Origin: Bolinopsis microptera
Lineage: Eukaryota > Ctenophora > Tentaculata > Lobata > Bolinopsidae
Direction of reading: 5' to 3'
Assembly (NCBI RefSeq): GCF_026151205.1
Contig: NC_087078.1
Coordinates: forward strand, 11,602,175 to 11,666,174
DNA length: 64,000 bases
This document shows positions 41,641 through 55,118 of the stretch, piece after piece; within the stretch, counting starts at the first letter, position 1; each line of letters opens with the position of its first letter. The notes beneath the pieces were generated by a model, which did no database searches, had not been told where the DNA came from, and saw only the letters and a program-made list of their open reading frames with translations. A program made the translations under genes and the position numbers.

Positions 41641-42985
41641 TAACAACAAATCCTTCATTCAAGCACAACATCATCTCAACAACAACGCCTTCTAGCTCAT
41701 TTTAGCCAACAACTTCTTCAACCACCACTCCATCAAGCTCATCCAGTACAACAACACCTTCCAGTTCATCAAGCACACTTCATCCTCAAAAAACAACGCC
41801 TTCTAGCTCATCTAGCACAACAACTTCTTCAACCACCACCCTTCAAGCTATCCAGTACAACAACCCCTTTCCAGTTCATCAGCACAACATCATCCTCAAC
41901 AACAACGCCTTCTAGTCATCTAGCACAACAACTTCTTCAACCAACTCCATCAAGCTCATCCAGTACAACAACACCTTCCAGTTCATCAACCCACAACACA
42001 TCCTCAACAACAACCCCTTTTAGTCATCTAGCACAACAATTCTTCAACCACCACTCATCAAGCTCATCAGTAAACAACACCTTCCAGCATCAAGCACAAC
42101 ATCATCCCCACAACCATTCTAGCTCTTTCTAAACCATTTCTCAAAAACCCCTTCAACCACCATCCACAACCTTCCATTTCATCAACACCAACTCATCCCA
42201 AAAAAACCCTTCTACCACCCACAACACTTTCTTCACCACAACTTCTTCAACCACCAAACAAAAACCCTTCCAGTTCAAAACACAATTCATCCAACACAAC
42301 CCTTCAAACCACGCCCAACTTCTTCAACACCCCATCAACTCACCACCAAACTCCAGTCATCAACACCTTACCCTTCAAGAAACAACTTCTACCTCTACCC
42401 ACAACAACTTCTTAAACCCAAACCCCCATTTCCATCAAGTCATCCAGTACAACAACCCTTCCATTCATCAAGCCAACATCATCCTCAACAACAACGCCTT
42501 CTAGCTCATCTAGCACAACAACTTTTTCAACCACCACTCCATCATTCATCCAGTACAACAACCCCTTTTCCAGTTCATCAAGCACAACATCATCCTCAAC
42601 AACAACGCCTTCTAGCTATTTTGCACAACAACTTTTTCAACCACCACTCCATCAAGCTCATCCAGTAAACAACACCTTCCAGTTCATCAAGCACAACATC
42701 CATCCTCAACAACAACGCCTTCTAGCTCTTCTAGCACAACAACTTCTTCAACCACCACTCCATCAAGCTCATCCAGTACAAACAACATTTCCCAGTTCAT
42801 CAAGCACAACATCATCCTCAACAACAACCCTTCTAGCTCATTAGACAACAACTTCTTCAACCACCACTCCATCAAGCTCATCCGTAACAACAACACCTTC
42901 CAGTTCATCAACACAACTCATCCTCAACAAAAACGCCTTCTAGCTCATCTAGCACAACAACTTTTCAACCACCACCCCAAAATCA
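41641..42985 (+). repeat. Lightly damaged array, two patches
   Basis: Good units occur at about 41,660-42,115 and 42,430-42,985, with a heavily damaged gap between. Differences are mostly one-base indels plus a few T-run expansions such as actttttcaacc. Confidence 0.8.
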
Positions 42986-45900
42986 TCAGTACAACAACAC
43001 CCATTTCAACAAACTCACCTCAAAACAACCTCACATCAACACATTCTTCTAACCAAACCAACTCCTTCAACCACCAGACACAACCTTCAGTTCACCCAAA
43101 TTTCTCAAAAACACCTTCCATCGTGCACAAAAACCTTAAAACCCCACACAACCCCAACCCTTCAGCTCATCAAAAACAACTTCATCCCCCAACCCAAAAA
43201 GCCTCTCCAGTACAACAACAACCTTCGTTCACAACCACAACATCATCCTCAACAACAACCCTTTCCCAGTTCATCAAGCACAACTTCTCAACCACCACCC
43301 TTCAAGCTCACCCAGACAACAACCCTTCCAATTCCAACACACATCATCCCAACAACAACCCTTCCAGTCATCAAGCACACACTTCTTCAACACCACCCAT
43401 CAGCTCATCTAGACAACAACTTCTCACAACCACAACATCACCTCAACAACAACCCTTCAGTCATCAGCACAACAACCCTTTCAACCCCAACCCTTCAGCT
43501 CACCCAGTACAACAACCCCTTCAACATCAACACAACCTCATCAAAACAACCCTTCTAGTTCATCAAGCACAACAACTTCCAACACACCCCATCAAGCTCA
43601 TCAGAAACAACACTTCTTCTAACCACCACCCCTTTCCTCAACAACAACCCTTCAGTTCATCAGCACAAAAACTTCTTCCCCAAACCACCTCAAGCCACCC
43701 GTACCAAAAACACTTCCACCACACCACAACTCATCCCAACAACAACCCCTTCCCAGTTCTTCAGCACAACAACCTTCTTCAACAACTACCTCTACCATTA
43801 ACAAAAAAACCCTTCCAAAAACCCACCCCAAACAAACTCATCCTCAACACAACCCTTCACCATCACAATTTCTCACAACAACCTTCTACCCACACACCAA
43901 CCTTCAACCTCATCTAAATCATCAACAAAAAACCCTTTCCCAGTCATCAAGCACAACATCATCCTCAACAACAACGCCTTCTAGCTCATCTAGCACAACA
44001 ACTTCTTCAACCACCCTCCATAAAGCTCATTCCAGTACACAACACCTTCATCTCAGCAAATATCCTCAAAAACAACCCTTCTCTCAACACACAACCTTCT
44101 TCACCCACTCAACAATTTCCCCTTCAACACACCTACCAGTTCATCAAGACAACATCTCCTCACAACAACCTTCTTCACAAAAAACCTTTTTCAACCCCCA
44201 CTCCTAAACTCACCCAGTCCCAAAAACCCCGTTCATAAGCAAACATCATCCCAAAAAACGCCTTTATCTTCTGAAAAACAAACTTTTTCAACCCATCCAT
44301 CAAGCCATCCAGTACAACAACCCCCCCCGTTCTTCAAGCAAAATCACCTCAACAAAAAACCCCTTTCTAGCTCACTAGCAAAACAACTTCTTCAACCACC
44401 CCCCTAAAGCCATCCTTACAAAAAACACCTTCCAGTTCATCAAGCAAAACTCATCCTAAAACAAAACGCCTTCTAGCTCTCTGCACAAAACCTTAAACCA
44501 CCCCCCATCAAAAACCACCCGTTTAAACCCAACACCCCCTTTACCAAACTTCAACCTCAAAAAACCCAATTCATTTCCAAAACAACAATTTTTAAACCAA
44601 AACCCACACCTAAACCTTTTTCCATAAAACAAAAACTTCCATCTAAACACCCATCCTAACAACAACCCCTTCAGTATCACACAAAACTTCTTCAACACCA
44701 CCCTTCAAGCTCACCCAACAAAACCCTTCCCCCACAAGCAAAAACTCATCCTCAAACAACCCTTCAGTCATCAGCACAAAAACTTTTCAACCCCACCCTC
44801 AGCTCCCCCGACAAAACCCCTTTCCCGTTCACAACACCTATCCCCCAACAACAACCCTTCAAACCCAAAAAATTTCTCCCCACAACAACCTTAAAACCCA
44901 CTCCACAACCATCCTTTAAACAACACCTTCGTCATAAAGCAAAACCCTCATCTAACAAAAACCCCTTTTTCCTCACAACAACCTTCTAAAAACCCCCACT
45001 CCTTCAACCACCATCAAAAAACCCTTCAGTTCCAACAAAACATACCCACAACAACCCAGCCTCTAGCAAAAACCCTTCTTCAACCACCACCCCCTAAAGC
45101 TTCAGTACAAAAACCCCTTTCAGTTCATCAAGCCAACTCATCCTCAACAAAAACCCCTTTCTAGCCTCTAGCACAACAACTTCTTCAACCCCCCACCAAA
45201 AATCATCCTTTACAAAAACCCCTTTCCCAGTTCACAAGCAAAACATCCCCAAAAACAACCCCTTTTAGCTCCTAGCACAAAAACTTCTTCAACCACCACT
45301 CATCAAGCTCACCAGTAAACAACACATTCCGGTTCATAAAGCAAACACACCCCAAACAACAACCCCTTCGCTCATTACCAACAATTTTTAAACCCACCAC
45401 TCCATAAAAGTTTTCCCAGTCAAAAACCCCTTCCTTTTTTTTCTCAAAAAACATCTCCAAAAACCAAAAATTTCTTCATCACACCAACTTCTTTCAAAAA
45501 ACCACCCCATTCCAAGCCCTCACTAAAAAAACCCTTTCAGTTCACCAACACCCCAACACACCCTCCTTCTAACCTTACACAAAACCTAAAAAACCCCCAA
45601 CCCTTCTTCTACAAAAAAATTTCCACAAAACCCACAACCCCCCAACAAAACCCTTCAGTCTCAGCACAACATTTTTCTTAAAAACCACCTCCAAGCCCCA
45701 TCCAAAACACCCCCCCATTCATCAAGACAAAAACACCTAAAAAAGCTTTCTCACTACCCAACAACTTCTTCAACCCCACCCCTAGCCACCAGCCAACACC
45801 CCCCCCATTTCCACGCAAACACACCTAAACAACAACCCCTTCATCATCCCACAACAACTTTTTTAAAAACCCCCCCTCCTCAGGTTTTCCCCCATTTCAA

Positions 45901-48900
45901 CAACCCCTTCCGTTCATCAGACAAATCACCCTTTCAACAACAAGCCTTTAGCCTCTGCACAACAACTTTTCAACCCCACCCACAAGCTACCGTCAAAAAC
46001 ACCTTCCTTTCCAAGCCAAAACTCATCCTAACAACAACCCCCTTTCTGCTCATCTAGCACAACAACTTCTTCACCACCCCCTCAAGTCATCCGTAAAACA
46101 ACACTTCCATTCATCAAGCACACTCATCCTAAACACAAGCCTTCTAGCTCATCTGCCACAACTTTTAAAACCACCATCCAAAAGCCACCAGTACAACAAC
46201 CCTTCCAGTTCTCAAGCAAACTCATCCCAAAAACAACCCTTTCTGCTACTAGCAAACAATTTCTTAAAACCACCACTCCTCACTCATCCAGTACAAAAAC
46301 ACCTTCCATTCTAAAGCAAATCACCTCAACAACAAACCCTTTGCTATTAGCACAACCTTTCCCCTTAAAAACCCATCCTCCCAACTCATCAGTAAAACAA
46401 AACCCCGTTCTCAAACAACTCACCTCACAAAAAACCTTTACCCCCCGCAAAACAAATTTTTTTAAAACCCACCCCCCCAGTCACCCCAGTAAAACAACAC
46501 CCCTTGTCATCAACCCAAACTCTCTCAACACAACCCTTCAGCTCTCAGACAAAAACCCTTTTTTCCCAACCCCCCCCATAAATCATCATACACAACACCT
46601 TCCCAGTTATCCAAAACAAACCTCCAACAACCCTTCGCTCTCTACAACAACCTTACCACCACCCTCAATTCATCCTAACAACAACCCTTCGTTCTAGCAC
46701 AACCTCCCAAACCCCCCTTTTTAGCTCTCAGACACAACCTTAAACCACACCCTCAACTCCCCCATCAACAATTTCCCAGTTCATCGCAAAACACCCCTCA
46801 ACCAACCCTTCAGCTCATCTCAAACCCCTTTCTTCCCCCATCCAAAAATCCCTCAACAACCCCTTTTTGTTCATCAACAAACACTCTAACAACAACCCTT
46901 CAGTCACTGACAACAACCTTTTTTAAAAACCACCCCCAAACCAGCCTCAACACCCCCTTCCAAACCCCCCCAAACAAACTCTTTTCCAAAACCCTTCCCC
47001 AAAAAACCCACTCTACCAAACCCCCTTAAACACCAAAAAACCCAATATCCCTCCCCCAAAAACACTCCATCATCAGCACAACATCATCCTCAACAACAAC
47101 CCCTTCTAGTCATCTAGCCCCAAAATTCTTAACCCCACTATCAAGTCACCCGTCAAAAACCCCTTCCAGTTCTAAAGCCAACATCCCCTAAAACAAACCC
47201 CTTCTAGCTCATCTAGCAAACAATTTCTTCAACCCCCACCCCTCAAGCTCATCCAGTACAACAACCCCTTCCAGTCATAAAGCACCATCCTAAAACAACA
47301 ACCCTTCTAGCTTTCTACACAACAACTTCTAAACCCCACCCCCTCAAGCTATCCAGTCAACAACCCTTCCAGTTCTTAAGCACAACACACCCCAAAACAA
47401 CAACGCCTTCTAGTCTCTGCACAACAACTTCTTCAACACCATCATAAAGCTCATCCAGTACAACAACACCTCCATTTCATAAAGCAAAAACTCATCCTCA
47501 AAAAAAAAAACCCAACCCCTTCTAGCCACAACCAAAAACTTCAAAACCACCACCCACAATCCCAGTACAAAAAACATTTTTCCAAAAATAGCCCCTCATC
47601 TAAACAACAACCCTTCAGCTCTTAGCCAAACCTAAACCCCATCCCATCAACCACCATAAAAAAAACCCTTTCCCAGTTCATCAAGCACAAAAAACCCTAA
47701 ACCCCAACCCTTCAGCTCTCTTACACAAACTTCTTCAAACCACAACCATTCAAAGCCCCCCATCCCCAAACAACCCTTAAAATTCAAAACCAACATAAAC
47801 CTTTAACAAAAAAACCTTTCCACAACCAAAAAACCCAAACACCCTCCACCCTCACAGCAACAACCCCTCAGTCATCAAAAACACACCTCAAAAACAACCC
47901 CCTCACCTCTAACAAAAACTTCTTCCAACCCACTACAACCTTTCCAAAAACACCCTTCCCATTTAAGACAAAAACATTTCAACAAAAGCCCAACTCATTA
48001 CAAAAAACCCTTCAACCACCCCCACAATCTCCAAAACACCCTTTCCCTTTTCATCAAGCCAACACTCCCAAACCAAGCTTCTATCTCACAAAAACCTTCT
48101 TCAACCCACCACCCTAAAATCCCCAACCCACCCTTCAGTTCATCGACAACATCTCCTAAAACAACAACCCCCTTCATTTTCATTAGCACAACAACTTTTT
48201 TCAACCACCACCCCATAAAGCTCTCCGTCAAAAACCCCCTTCCAGTTCATAAGAAAACCCTCCTCAACAACAACGCCTTTAGCTATCTAGCACAACAATT
48301 TCTTCAACCACTCCATCAAGCTCATCCAGTACAACAACACCTTCCCATTCATCGCACACTCATCCCCCAACAAAACCCTTCTAGTCATTGCAAACCACTT
48401 CTCAACCCCCACCCACAACCTCCTCAACACACTTCAGCATCAACCCAAAAATTTCCCCCTTTCAACCAACCCTTCTGCTCATCAGACCCCAACCCCTCAA
48501 CAACCACCCAAAAACCCTTCCCTTTTCCAACCAAACCCCTTCGAGTCATAACCCACCCTCAACAAAAACCTCAAGTTCAGCAAAACATTTCCCAAAAACC
48601 CCCCCCAAACAACTCCCGAACCAACCTCCAGTCTAAAAGCACAACACTCTCAACCAACCCTTCACTCATCAGACAACAACCTTAAACCCCCATCCATCAA
48701 GCTACCAGTAAAACAACATTTCCCTTTCACAACACCCATAAACCCCCAAAACAACCCCCCGTTCTTTAAGCACACACTTCTTCCCCACACCCTCAAGCTT
48801 TTGAAAAAAACCTTCACAAAACACAACCTCCTCAACAACCCCTTTTTTACCCCTATCTAACAAAAACCCCTTCAACCACCAGCCCCACAACCCACCAAAC

Positions 48901-50548
48901 CACACTTCCATTTCCAAAAAACCTTTTTTCAACAAAACCCCTTCTACCACAGCCCAACTTCTTCAAAAACCCAAAAATAAACCCCTACCCAGTCCAACAC
49001 CCACTCAAGCACACATCTCCCAACAAACCCTTCTAGTCATCTAGCACAACAATTTTTTAAACCACCACTCCATCAAGACCCAGTAAAAAACCCCTTTCCC
49101 ATTCAAAACACAACATCTCCTAAACAAAAACGCCTTCAGTCATCTGCACAACAACTTCTTCACCCCCACTCCATAAAGCTCTTCCGTAAAAAAACCCTTT
49201 TCCTTTTTAAAGCCAACATCATCCTAAAAAAAACCCCTTCTAGCTCATCTAGCACAACAACTTTTCAACCACCACTCCTCAAGCTCATCCTACAAAAACC
49301 CCCCAGTTCATCAAGCAAAAACACATCCTCAACAACAACGCCTTCTGTCACAGCACACAATTTCTTCAACCACTCCACAAGTCATCCGTAAACCCCCCAA
49401 CCCCCTTTTCCCAAAAATTCACCCACACCCCCAAAAAGTTCTCTCCAAAAAAACCAAAACCCCCCCCCCAAAAACCAACCTTCAGCTCAAATTCACAACA
49501 AAAACCTCAGCCACAAGAAAAACAACCCCAAACAAAACCCTTCTGCTCATCAGACCACTTTTCAACCACCACCTAATCATCCATAAAAAAACCCTTTCCC
49601 GTTCTCCACAACACCCTCAACCCCACCCTTCAGCCATCGACAAAACTTTTAAACACATCCCAATTTCATCCAACAACAACCCTTTCCCAGTTCATCAACA
49701 CAACAATCCCCTTCAACAAAACCCTCAGCCTTAGACAACAATTTCTTCACCACCACCCACAATCTCCTCAACAACCCCTTCCTTTCATCAGCCAAACCCC
49801 TCAAACCCCTTCTGCTCTTTCCCAAAAACCCTTTTTCACACCACTCCATAACTCACTAAAACAACCCTTTCCCTTCCACCCAAAATCATCCTCAACAACA
49901 ACCCTTCAGTCATCAGCAAAAAACCCTTTTTAAAACCACACCATACCACCATCAACAACCTTCCAGTTCTCAAGCACAAAATCATTAAAACAAAAAACCC
50001 TTCAAGCTCTTTAGACAACAACCTTCCCACCCACTCCAAAAACTCTCCAACAACAACCCCCCAGCTCAAGCAAACACCCCTAAACCCAACCCCTTTTAGC
50101 TCACCCTCCAAAACAACCCTTCAACCCACCCCCACAAGCTAATAATAAAACAACATTTCCCGACAACACCTCAAATCCTAACAAAAACCTTCTGCTTCTA
50201 CAAAACTTCTTAAACACCATCCTCAAGTCACGACAAAAACCCCTTTCCCAAATTCCAACCCAAAAACCCATCAACAAAAACCCTTCAGTCCAGCAAAAAA
50301 CTTCTCAAACCAAAACCCATCAAGCTACCCAGACAAAAAACCCTTCCACACAAAAAACCATCATTCAACAAACCCCTTTCTAGCCTTCCACAACAACCCT
50401 TCAACCCCCACTCACAATCCCCCAAAAAAACCATTTCCATTAAAAACCCCAAATAAACCCAACACCAAACCCTTCTAGCTCATCTGCACAACAATTCTTA
50501 AACCCCCCACCCTAAAGCCTCCCCCCAAACCCCTTTCCCAGTTCATAA
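42986..50548 (+). repeat. Corrupted array, 7.5 kb
   Basis: The same 111-bp unit in poor condition, with short better patches near 43,940-44,030, 46,050-46,100, 47,090-47,480 and 48,240-48,340. Spacing of landmarks is irregular and mostly below 111. I see no gene, no unit of a different kind and no unique anchor sequence in this stretch. Confidence 0.65.
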
Positions 50549-51495
50549 GCACAACATCATCCTCAACAACAACGCCTTCTAGCTCATCTAGCACAACAAC
50601 TTCTTCAACCACCACTCCATCAAGCTCATCCAGTACAACAACACCTTCCAGTTCATCAAGCACAACATCATCCTCAACAACAACGCCTTCTAGCTCATCT
50701 AGCACAACAACTTCTTCAACCACCACTCCATCAAGCTCATCCAGTACAACAACACCTTCCAGTTCATCAAGCACAACATCATCCTCAACAACAACGCCTT
50801 CTAGCTCATCTAGCACAACAACTTCTTCAACCACCACTCCATCAAGCTCATCCAGTACAACAACACCTTCCAGTTCATCAAGCACAACATCATCCTCAAC
50901 AACAACGCCTTCTAGCTCATCTAGCACAACAACTTCTTCAACCACCACTCCATCAAGCTCATCCAGTACAACAACACCTTCCAGTTCATCAAGCACAACA
51001 TCATCCTCAACAACAACGCCTTCTAGCTCATCTAGCACAACAACTTCTTCAACCACCACTCCATCAAGCTCATCCAGTACAACAACACCTTCCAGTTCAT
51101 CAAGCACAACATCATCCTCAACAACAACGCCTTCTAGCTCATCTAGCACAACAACTTCTTCAACCACCACTCCATCAAGCTCATCCAGTACAACAACACC
51201 TTCCAGTTCATCAAGCACAACATCATCCTCAACAACAACGCCTTCTAGCTCATCTAGCACAACAACTTCTTCAACCACCACTCCATCAAGCTCATCCAGT
51301 ACAACAACACCTTCCAGTTCATCAAGCACAACATCATCCTCAACAACAACGCCTTCTAGCTCATCTAGCACAACAACTTCTTCAACCACCACTCCATCAA
51401 GCTCATCCAGTACAACAACACCTTCCAGTTCATCAAGCACAACATCATCCTCAACAACAACGCCTTCTAGCTCATCTAGCACAACAACTTCTTCA
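50549..51495 (+). repeat. Clean tandem array D, about 8.5 units
   Basis: Units are identical to island A with the + strand Ser/Thr/Pro frame open. The island ends at a missing A in cttcttcaccacc. Confidence 0.9.
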
Positions 51496-52780
51496 CCACC
51501 ACTACCACAAGCTCATCCAGTACAACAACACCTCCAGTTCATCAAGCACAACATCATCCTCAACAACAACGCCTTCCTAGCTCATCTAGCACAACAACTT
51601 CTCAACCACCACTCCATCAAGCTCATCCAGTACAACAACACACTTTCCAGTTCATCAAGCACAACATCATCCTCAACAACAACGCCTTCCTAGCTCATCT
51701 AGCACAACAACTTCTTCACAACAACCACTCCATCAAGCTCATCCAGTACAACAATCACCTCCAGTTCATCAAGCACAACATCATCCTCAACAACAACGCC
51801 TTCTAGCTCATCTAGCACAACAACTTCTTCAACCACCACTCCATCAAGCTCATCCAGTACAACAACACCTTCCAGTTCTCGAAAACATCCCTCAACAAAA
51901 CGCCTTCAGTATCTGACAACATTTTCCCCACCCATAAAGCTCTCGAAACAAAACCTCCAGTCCAACACACTACCCCAAACAACACCCTTTTCTCTACACA
52001 ACAACTTCTACCCCACCACGCTCACCGTCACACCCTTCATCACACCAACAATCTCACAACAACCCTTAGCTCATCTAGACAACAACCTTTCAACCCCACT
52101 CCATCAAAGCTCATCCAGTCACAACACCTTCCAGTTCACAGCACAACACATCCCCCACCAAAACGCCTTCTAGCTAAATCTAGAAACAAAAAACTTCTTA
52201 AACCACCCTCTCCACAAGCCATCCAGTACAACAACACCTTCCAGTTACAACCAACTCATCCTCAACAACAACCCCTTCTAGCTCATCCCCAAACAACCTT
52301 TTCCACAACCCCCCATTTCCACAAGCTCATCCAAAAACCCCAACCCTTCCAGTTATAAAGCAAAACTCACCTCAACAACAACGCCTTCTAGCTCATCTAG
52401 CACAACAACCTTCTTCAACCACCACTCCATCAAGCTCAACCAGTACAACAACACCTTCCAGTTCATCAAGCACAACATCATCCTCAACAACAACGCCTTC
52501 TAGCTCATCTAGCACAACAACTTCTTCAACCACCACTCCATCAAGCTCATCCAGACAAACAACACTTCAGTTCATCAAAGCACAACATCATCCTCAACAA
52601 CAACGCCTCATTCCTCAACAAGCACAACATCAACCTCACACCCTCCACCACACAACTTCATCAACCACCACTCCATCAAAGCTCATCCAGTACAACACAC
52701 CTTCCAGTTCATCAAGCACAACCATCATCCTCAACAACAACGCCTTCTAGCTCATCTAGCACAACAACTTCTTCAACCCA
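51496..52780 (+). repeat. Mixed clean and damaged array
   Basis: Units up to about 51,880 have only one or two indels each, including an extra C in gccttcctagc seen twice. A badly damaged stretch follows at 51,880-52,370, then better units again. Near 52,605-52,670 one unit is rearranged (cctcattcctcaacaagc). Confidence 0.8.
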
Positions 52781-53244
52781 CCACTCCATCAAGCTCATCC
52801 AGTACAACAACACCTTCCAGTTCATCAAGCACAACATCATCCTCAACAACAACGCCTTCTAGCTCATCTAGCACAACAACTTCTTCAACCACCACTCCAT
52901 CAAGCTCATCCAGTACAACAACACCTTCCAGTTCATCAAGCACAACATCATCCTCAACAACAACGCCTTCTAGCTCATCTAGCACAACAACTTCTTCAAC
53001 CACCACTCCATCAAGCTCATCCAGTACAACAACACCTTCCAGTTCATCAAGCACAACATCATCCTCAACAACAACGCCTTCTAGCTCATCTAGCACAACA
53101 ACTTCTTCAACCACCACTCCATCAAGCTCATCCAGTACAACAACACCTTCCAGTTCATCAAGCACAACATCATCCTCAACAACAACGCCTTCTAGCTCAT
53201 CTAGCACAACAACTTCTTCAACCACCACTCCATCAAGCTCATCC
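52781..53244 (+). repeat. Clean tandem array E, about 4.2 units
   Basis: Identical units, Ser/Thr/Pro frame open. Ends abruptly in agctcatccg followed by damaged sequence. Confidence 0.9.
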
Positions 53245-54299
53245 GCCCAAAAACTTCCCCGGTTCTAAAGCAAAAACATCCCTCAACAAAAAAACGCCTT
53301 CAGTCATTTAGCCCAAAAATTCTTAAAACCCCCCCACAAGTTCCAGTAAAAAAACCCCCTTCCAGTTCATCAAGCAAACATATCTAAAACAAAAAAAGCC
53401 TTCTGCTCATCAGCCAAAACTTCTTCAACCCCCCACTCCATAAAGTCATCCAGTCAACAACACCTTCCGTTCTCAAGCAAAACATCTTCCCAACAAACGC
53501 CTTCTGTCTTCTAGAAAACAATTTTCAACCCCACCCTAAATCAGTCATCCAGTAAAAAAAATTTCCTTTATCAAGCCAAATCATCCTCAAACCAAAACCC
53601 CTTTAGTATTTGCCCCTTTTAACCCCTTCAGTTTTGTAAAAACCAAAACCTTCATTTCATCAAACCCAAACTTCCCCAAAAAACAACGCCTTCGCTTTTA
53701 CAAAACAATCAAAAAACCCCACTCCATAAAAGTCTTCCAGACAAACCCCTTCCGTTTTCAAGACAACATCATCCCAAAAAACAACGCCTCTGTCATCAGC
53801 ACAACAACCTTAAAACCCACCACTCCTCAAGCCATCCAGACAAAACCCTTCCAGTTCTCAAGCCAACCTCCCTAAAAACAACGCCTTTCTAGTCATTGCA
53901 CAAAACTTTTTCAACCCCCACCCATCAAGCCCGTCAACAACATTCCGTTCCAAGCACAACTTCCTCAACAACAGCCTTCTGTATCTGCAAAACCCCAAAT
54001 TTCTTAAAACCACCCCCCTCAAGCTCACCCAGTAAACAACACCTTCATTTCTAAGCACAACACTTCCTCAACAAAAACGCCTTTGTCTCTGCAAAAACCT
54101 TCTTCACCACATCCATCAGCTCATCCGAAAACAACCCCTTTCCTTTACACCCAAAACACAAAATCTCTAAACAAGCAACCCCCCCATTTCCCCTTTTTTT
54201 ACTTCTCCCCACCCCCCAACCCAAAACCCTTTCCTTCAACAAACTCAAATTTCAAGCTCATCCGTAAAAAAACCCTTCCATTCACAAGAAACTCATCTC
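53245..54299 (+). repeat. Corrupted array between islands E and F
   Basis: Unit landmarks persist at shortened spacing; the part at 54,150-54,260 is nearly featureless A/C/T text. No gene seen. Confidence 0.7.
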
Positions 54300-54948
54300 A
54301 ACGCCTTCTAGCTCATCTAGCACAACAACTTCTTCAACCACCACTCCATCAAGCTCATCCAGTACAACAACACCTTCCAGTTCATCAAGCACAACATCAT
54401 CCTCAACAACACGCCTTCTAGCTCATCTAGCACAACAACTTCTTCAACCACCACTCCATCAAGCTCATCCAGTACAACAACACCTTCCAGTTCATCAAGC
54501 ACAACATCATCCTCAACAACAACGCCTTCTAGCTCATCTAGCACAACAACTTCTTCAACCACCACTCCATCAAGCTCATCCAGTACAACAACACCTTCCA
54601 GTTCATCAAGCACAACATCATCCTCAACAACAACGCCTTCTAGCTCATCTAGCACAACAACTTCTTCAACCACCACTCCATCAAGCTCATCCAGTACAAC
54701 AACACACTCTTCCAGTTCATCAAGCACAAACATCATCCTCAACAACAACGCCTTCTAGCTCAACTAGCACAACAACTTCTTCAACCACCACTCCATCAAG
54801 CTCATCCAGTACAACAACACCTTCCAGTTCCTCAAGCACAACATCATCCTCAACAACAACGCCTTCTAGCTCATCTAGCACAACAACTTCTTCAACCACC
54901 ACTCCATCAAGCTCATCCAGTACAACAACACCTTCCAGTTCATCAAGC
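54300..54948 (+). repeat. Nearly clean tandem array F, about 6 units
   Basis: Units match island A except for a missing A near 54,410, a small insertion near 54,704, an extra A near 54,728 and substitutions such as T to A in gctcaactagc near 54,762. It ends on the Ser codon just before a unique 57-base segment. Confidence 0.88.
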
Positions 54949-55005
54949 CCAAGGACACGAGAGGACATGCAAACGGACATCTATCGACACGCAACGATTG
55001 GAACT
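54949..55005 (+). other. Unique 57-base, G-containing segment interrupting the array
   Basis: This is the only complex, non-repeat sequence in the first 61 kb. It has about 25% G, against about 6% in the unit. It replaces the 24 bases that normally lie between tcaagc and ccttctagc, so it adds 33 bases, a multiple of three. In the Ser/Thr/Pro frame it reads as 19 mostly polar and charged residues beginning PRTREDMQTD, with no stop. Just after it an extra A at 55,009 breaks the frame. It could be a true divergent unit, a remnant of another sequence, or an assembly junction. Confidence 0.7.
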
Positions 55006-55118
55006 CCTATCTAGCTCATCTACACAACAACTTCTTCAACCTCCACATCCATCAAGCTTCATCACTACAATAACACCTTCCAGTTCATCAAGCACAACAT
55101 CATCCTCACAACAACGCT
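55006..55118 (+). repeat. Altered array unit after the unique segment
   Basis: About one unit with several changes: a missing G in ctacacaac, ctccacatcc for ccaccactcc, an extra T in aagcttcatc, and cactacaataac for cagtacaacaac. The changes include substitutions, unlike the indel-only damage elsewhere, which hints at a really divergent unit. Confidence 0.75.
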
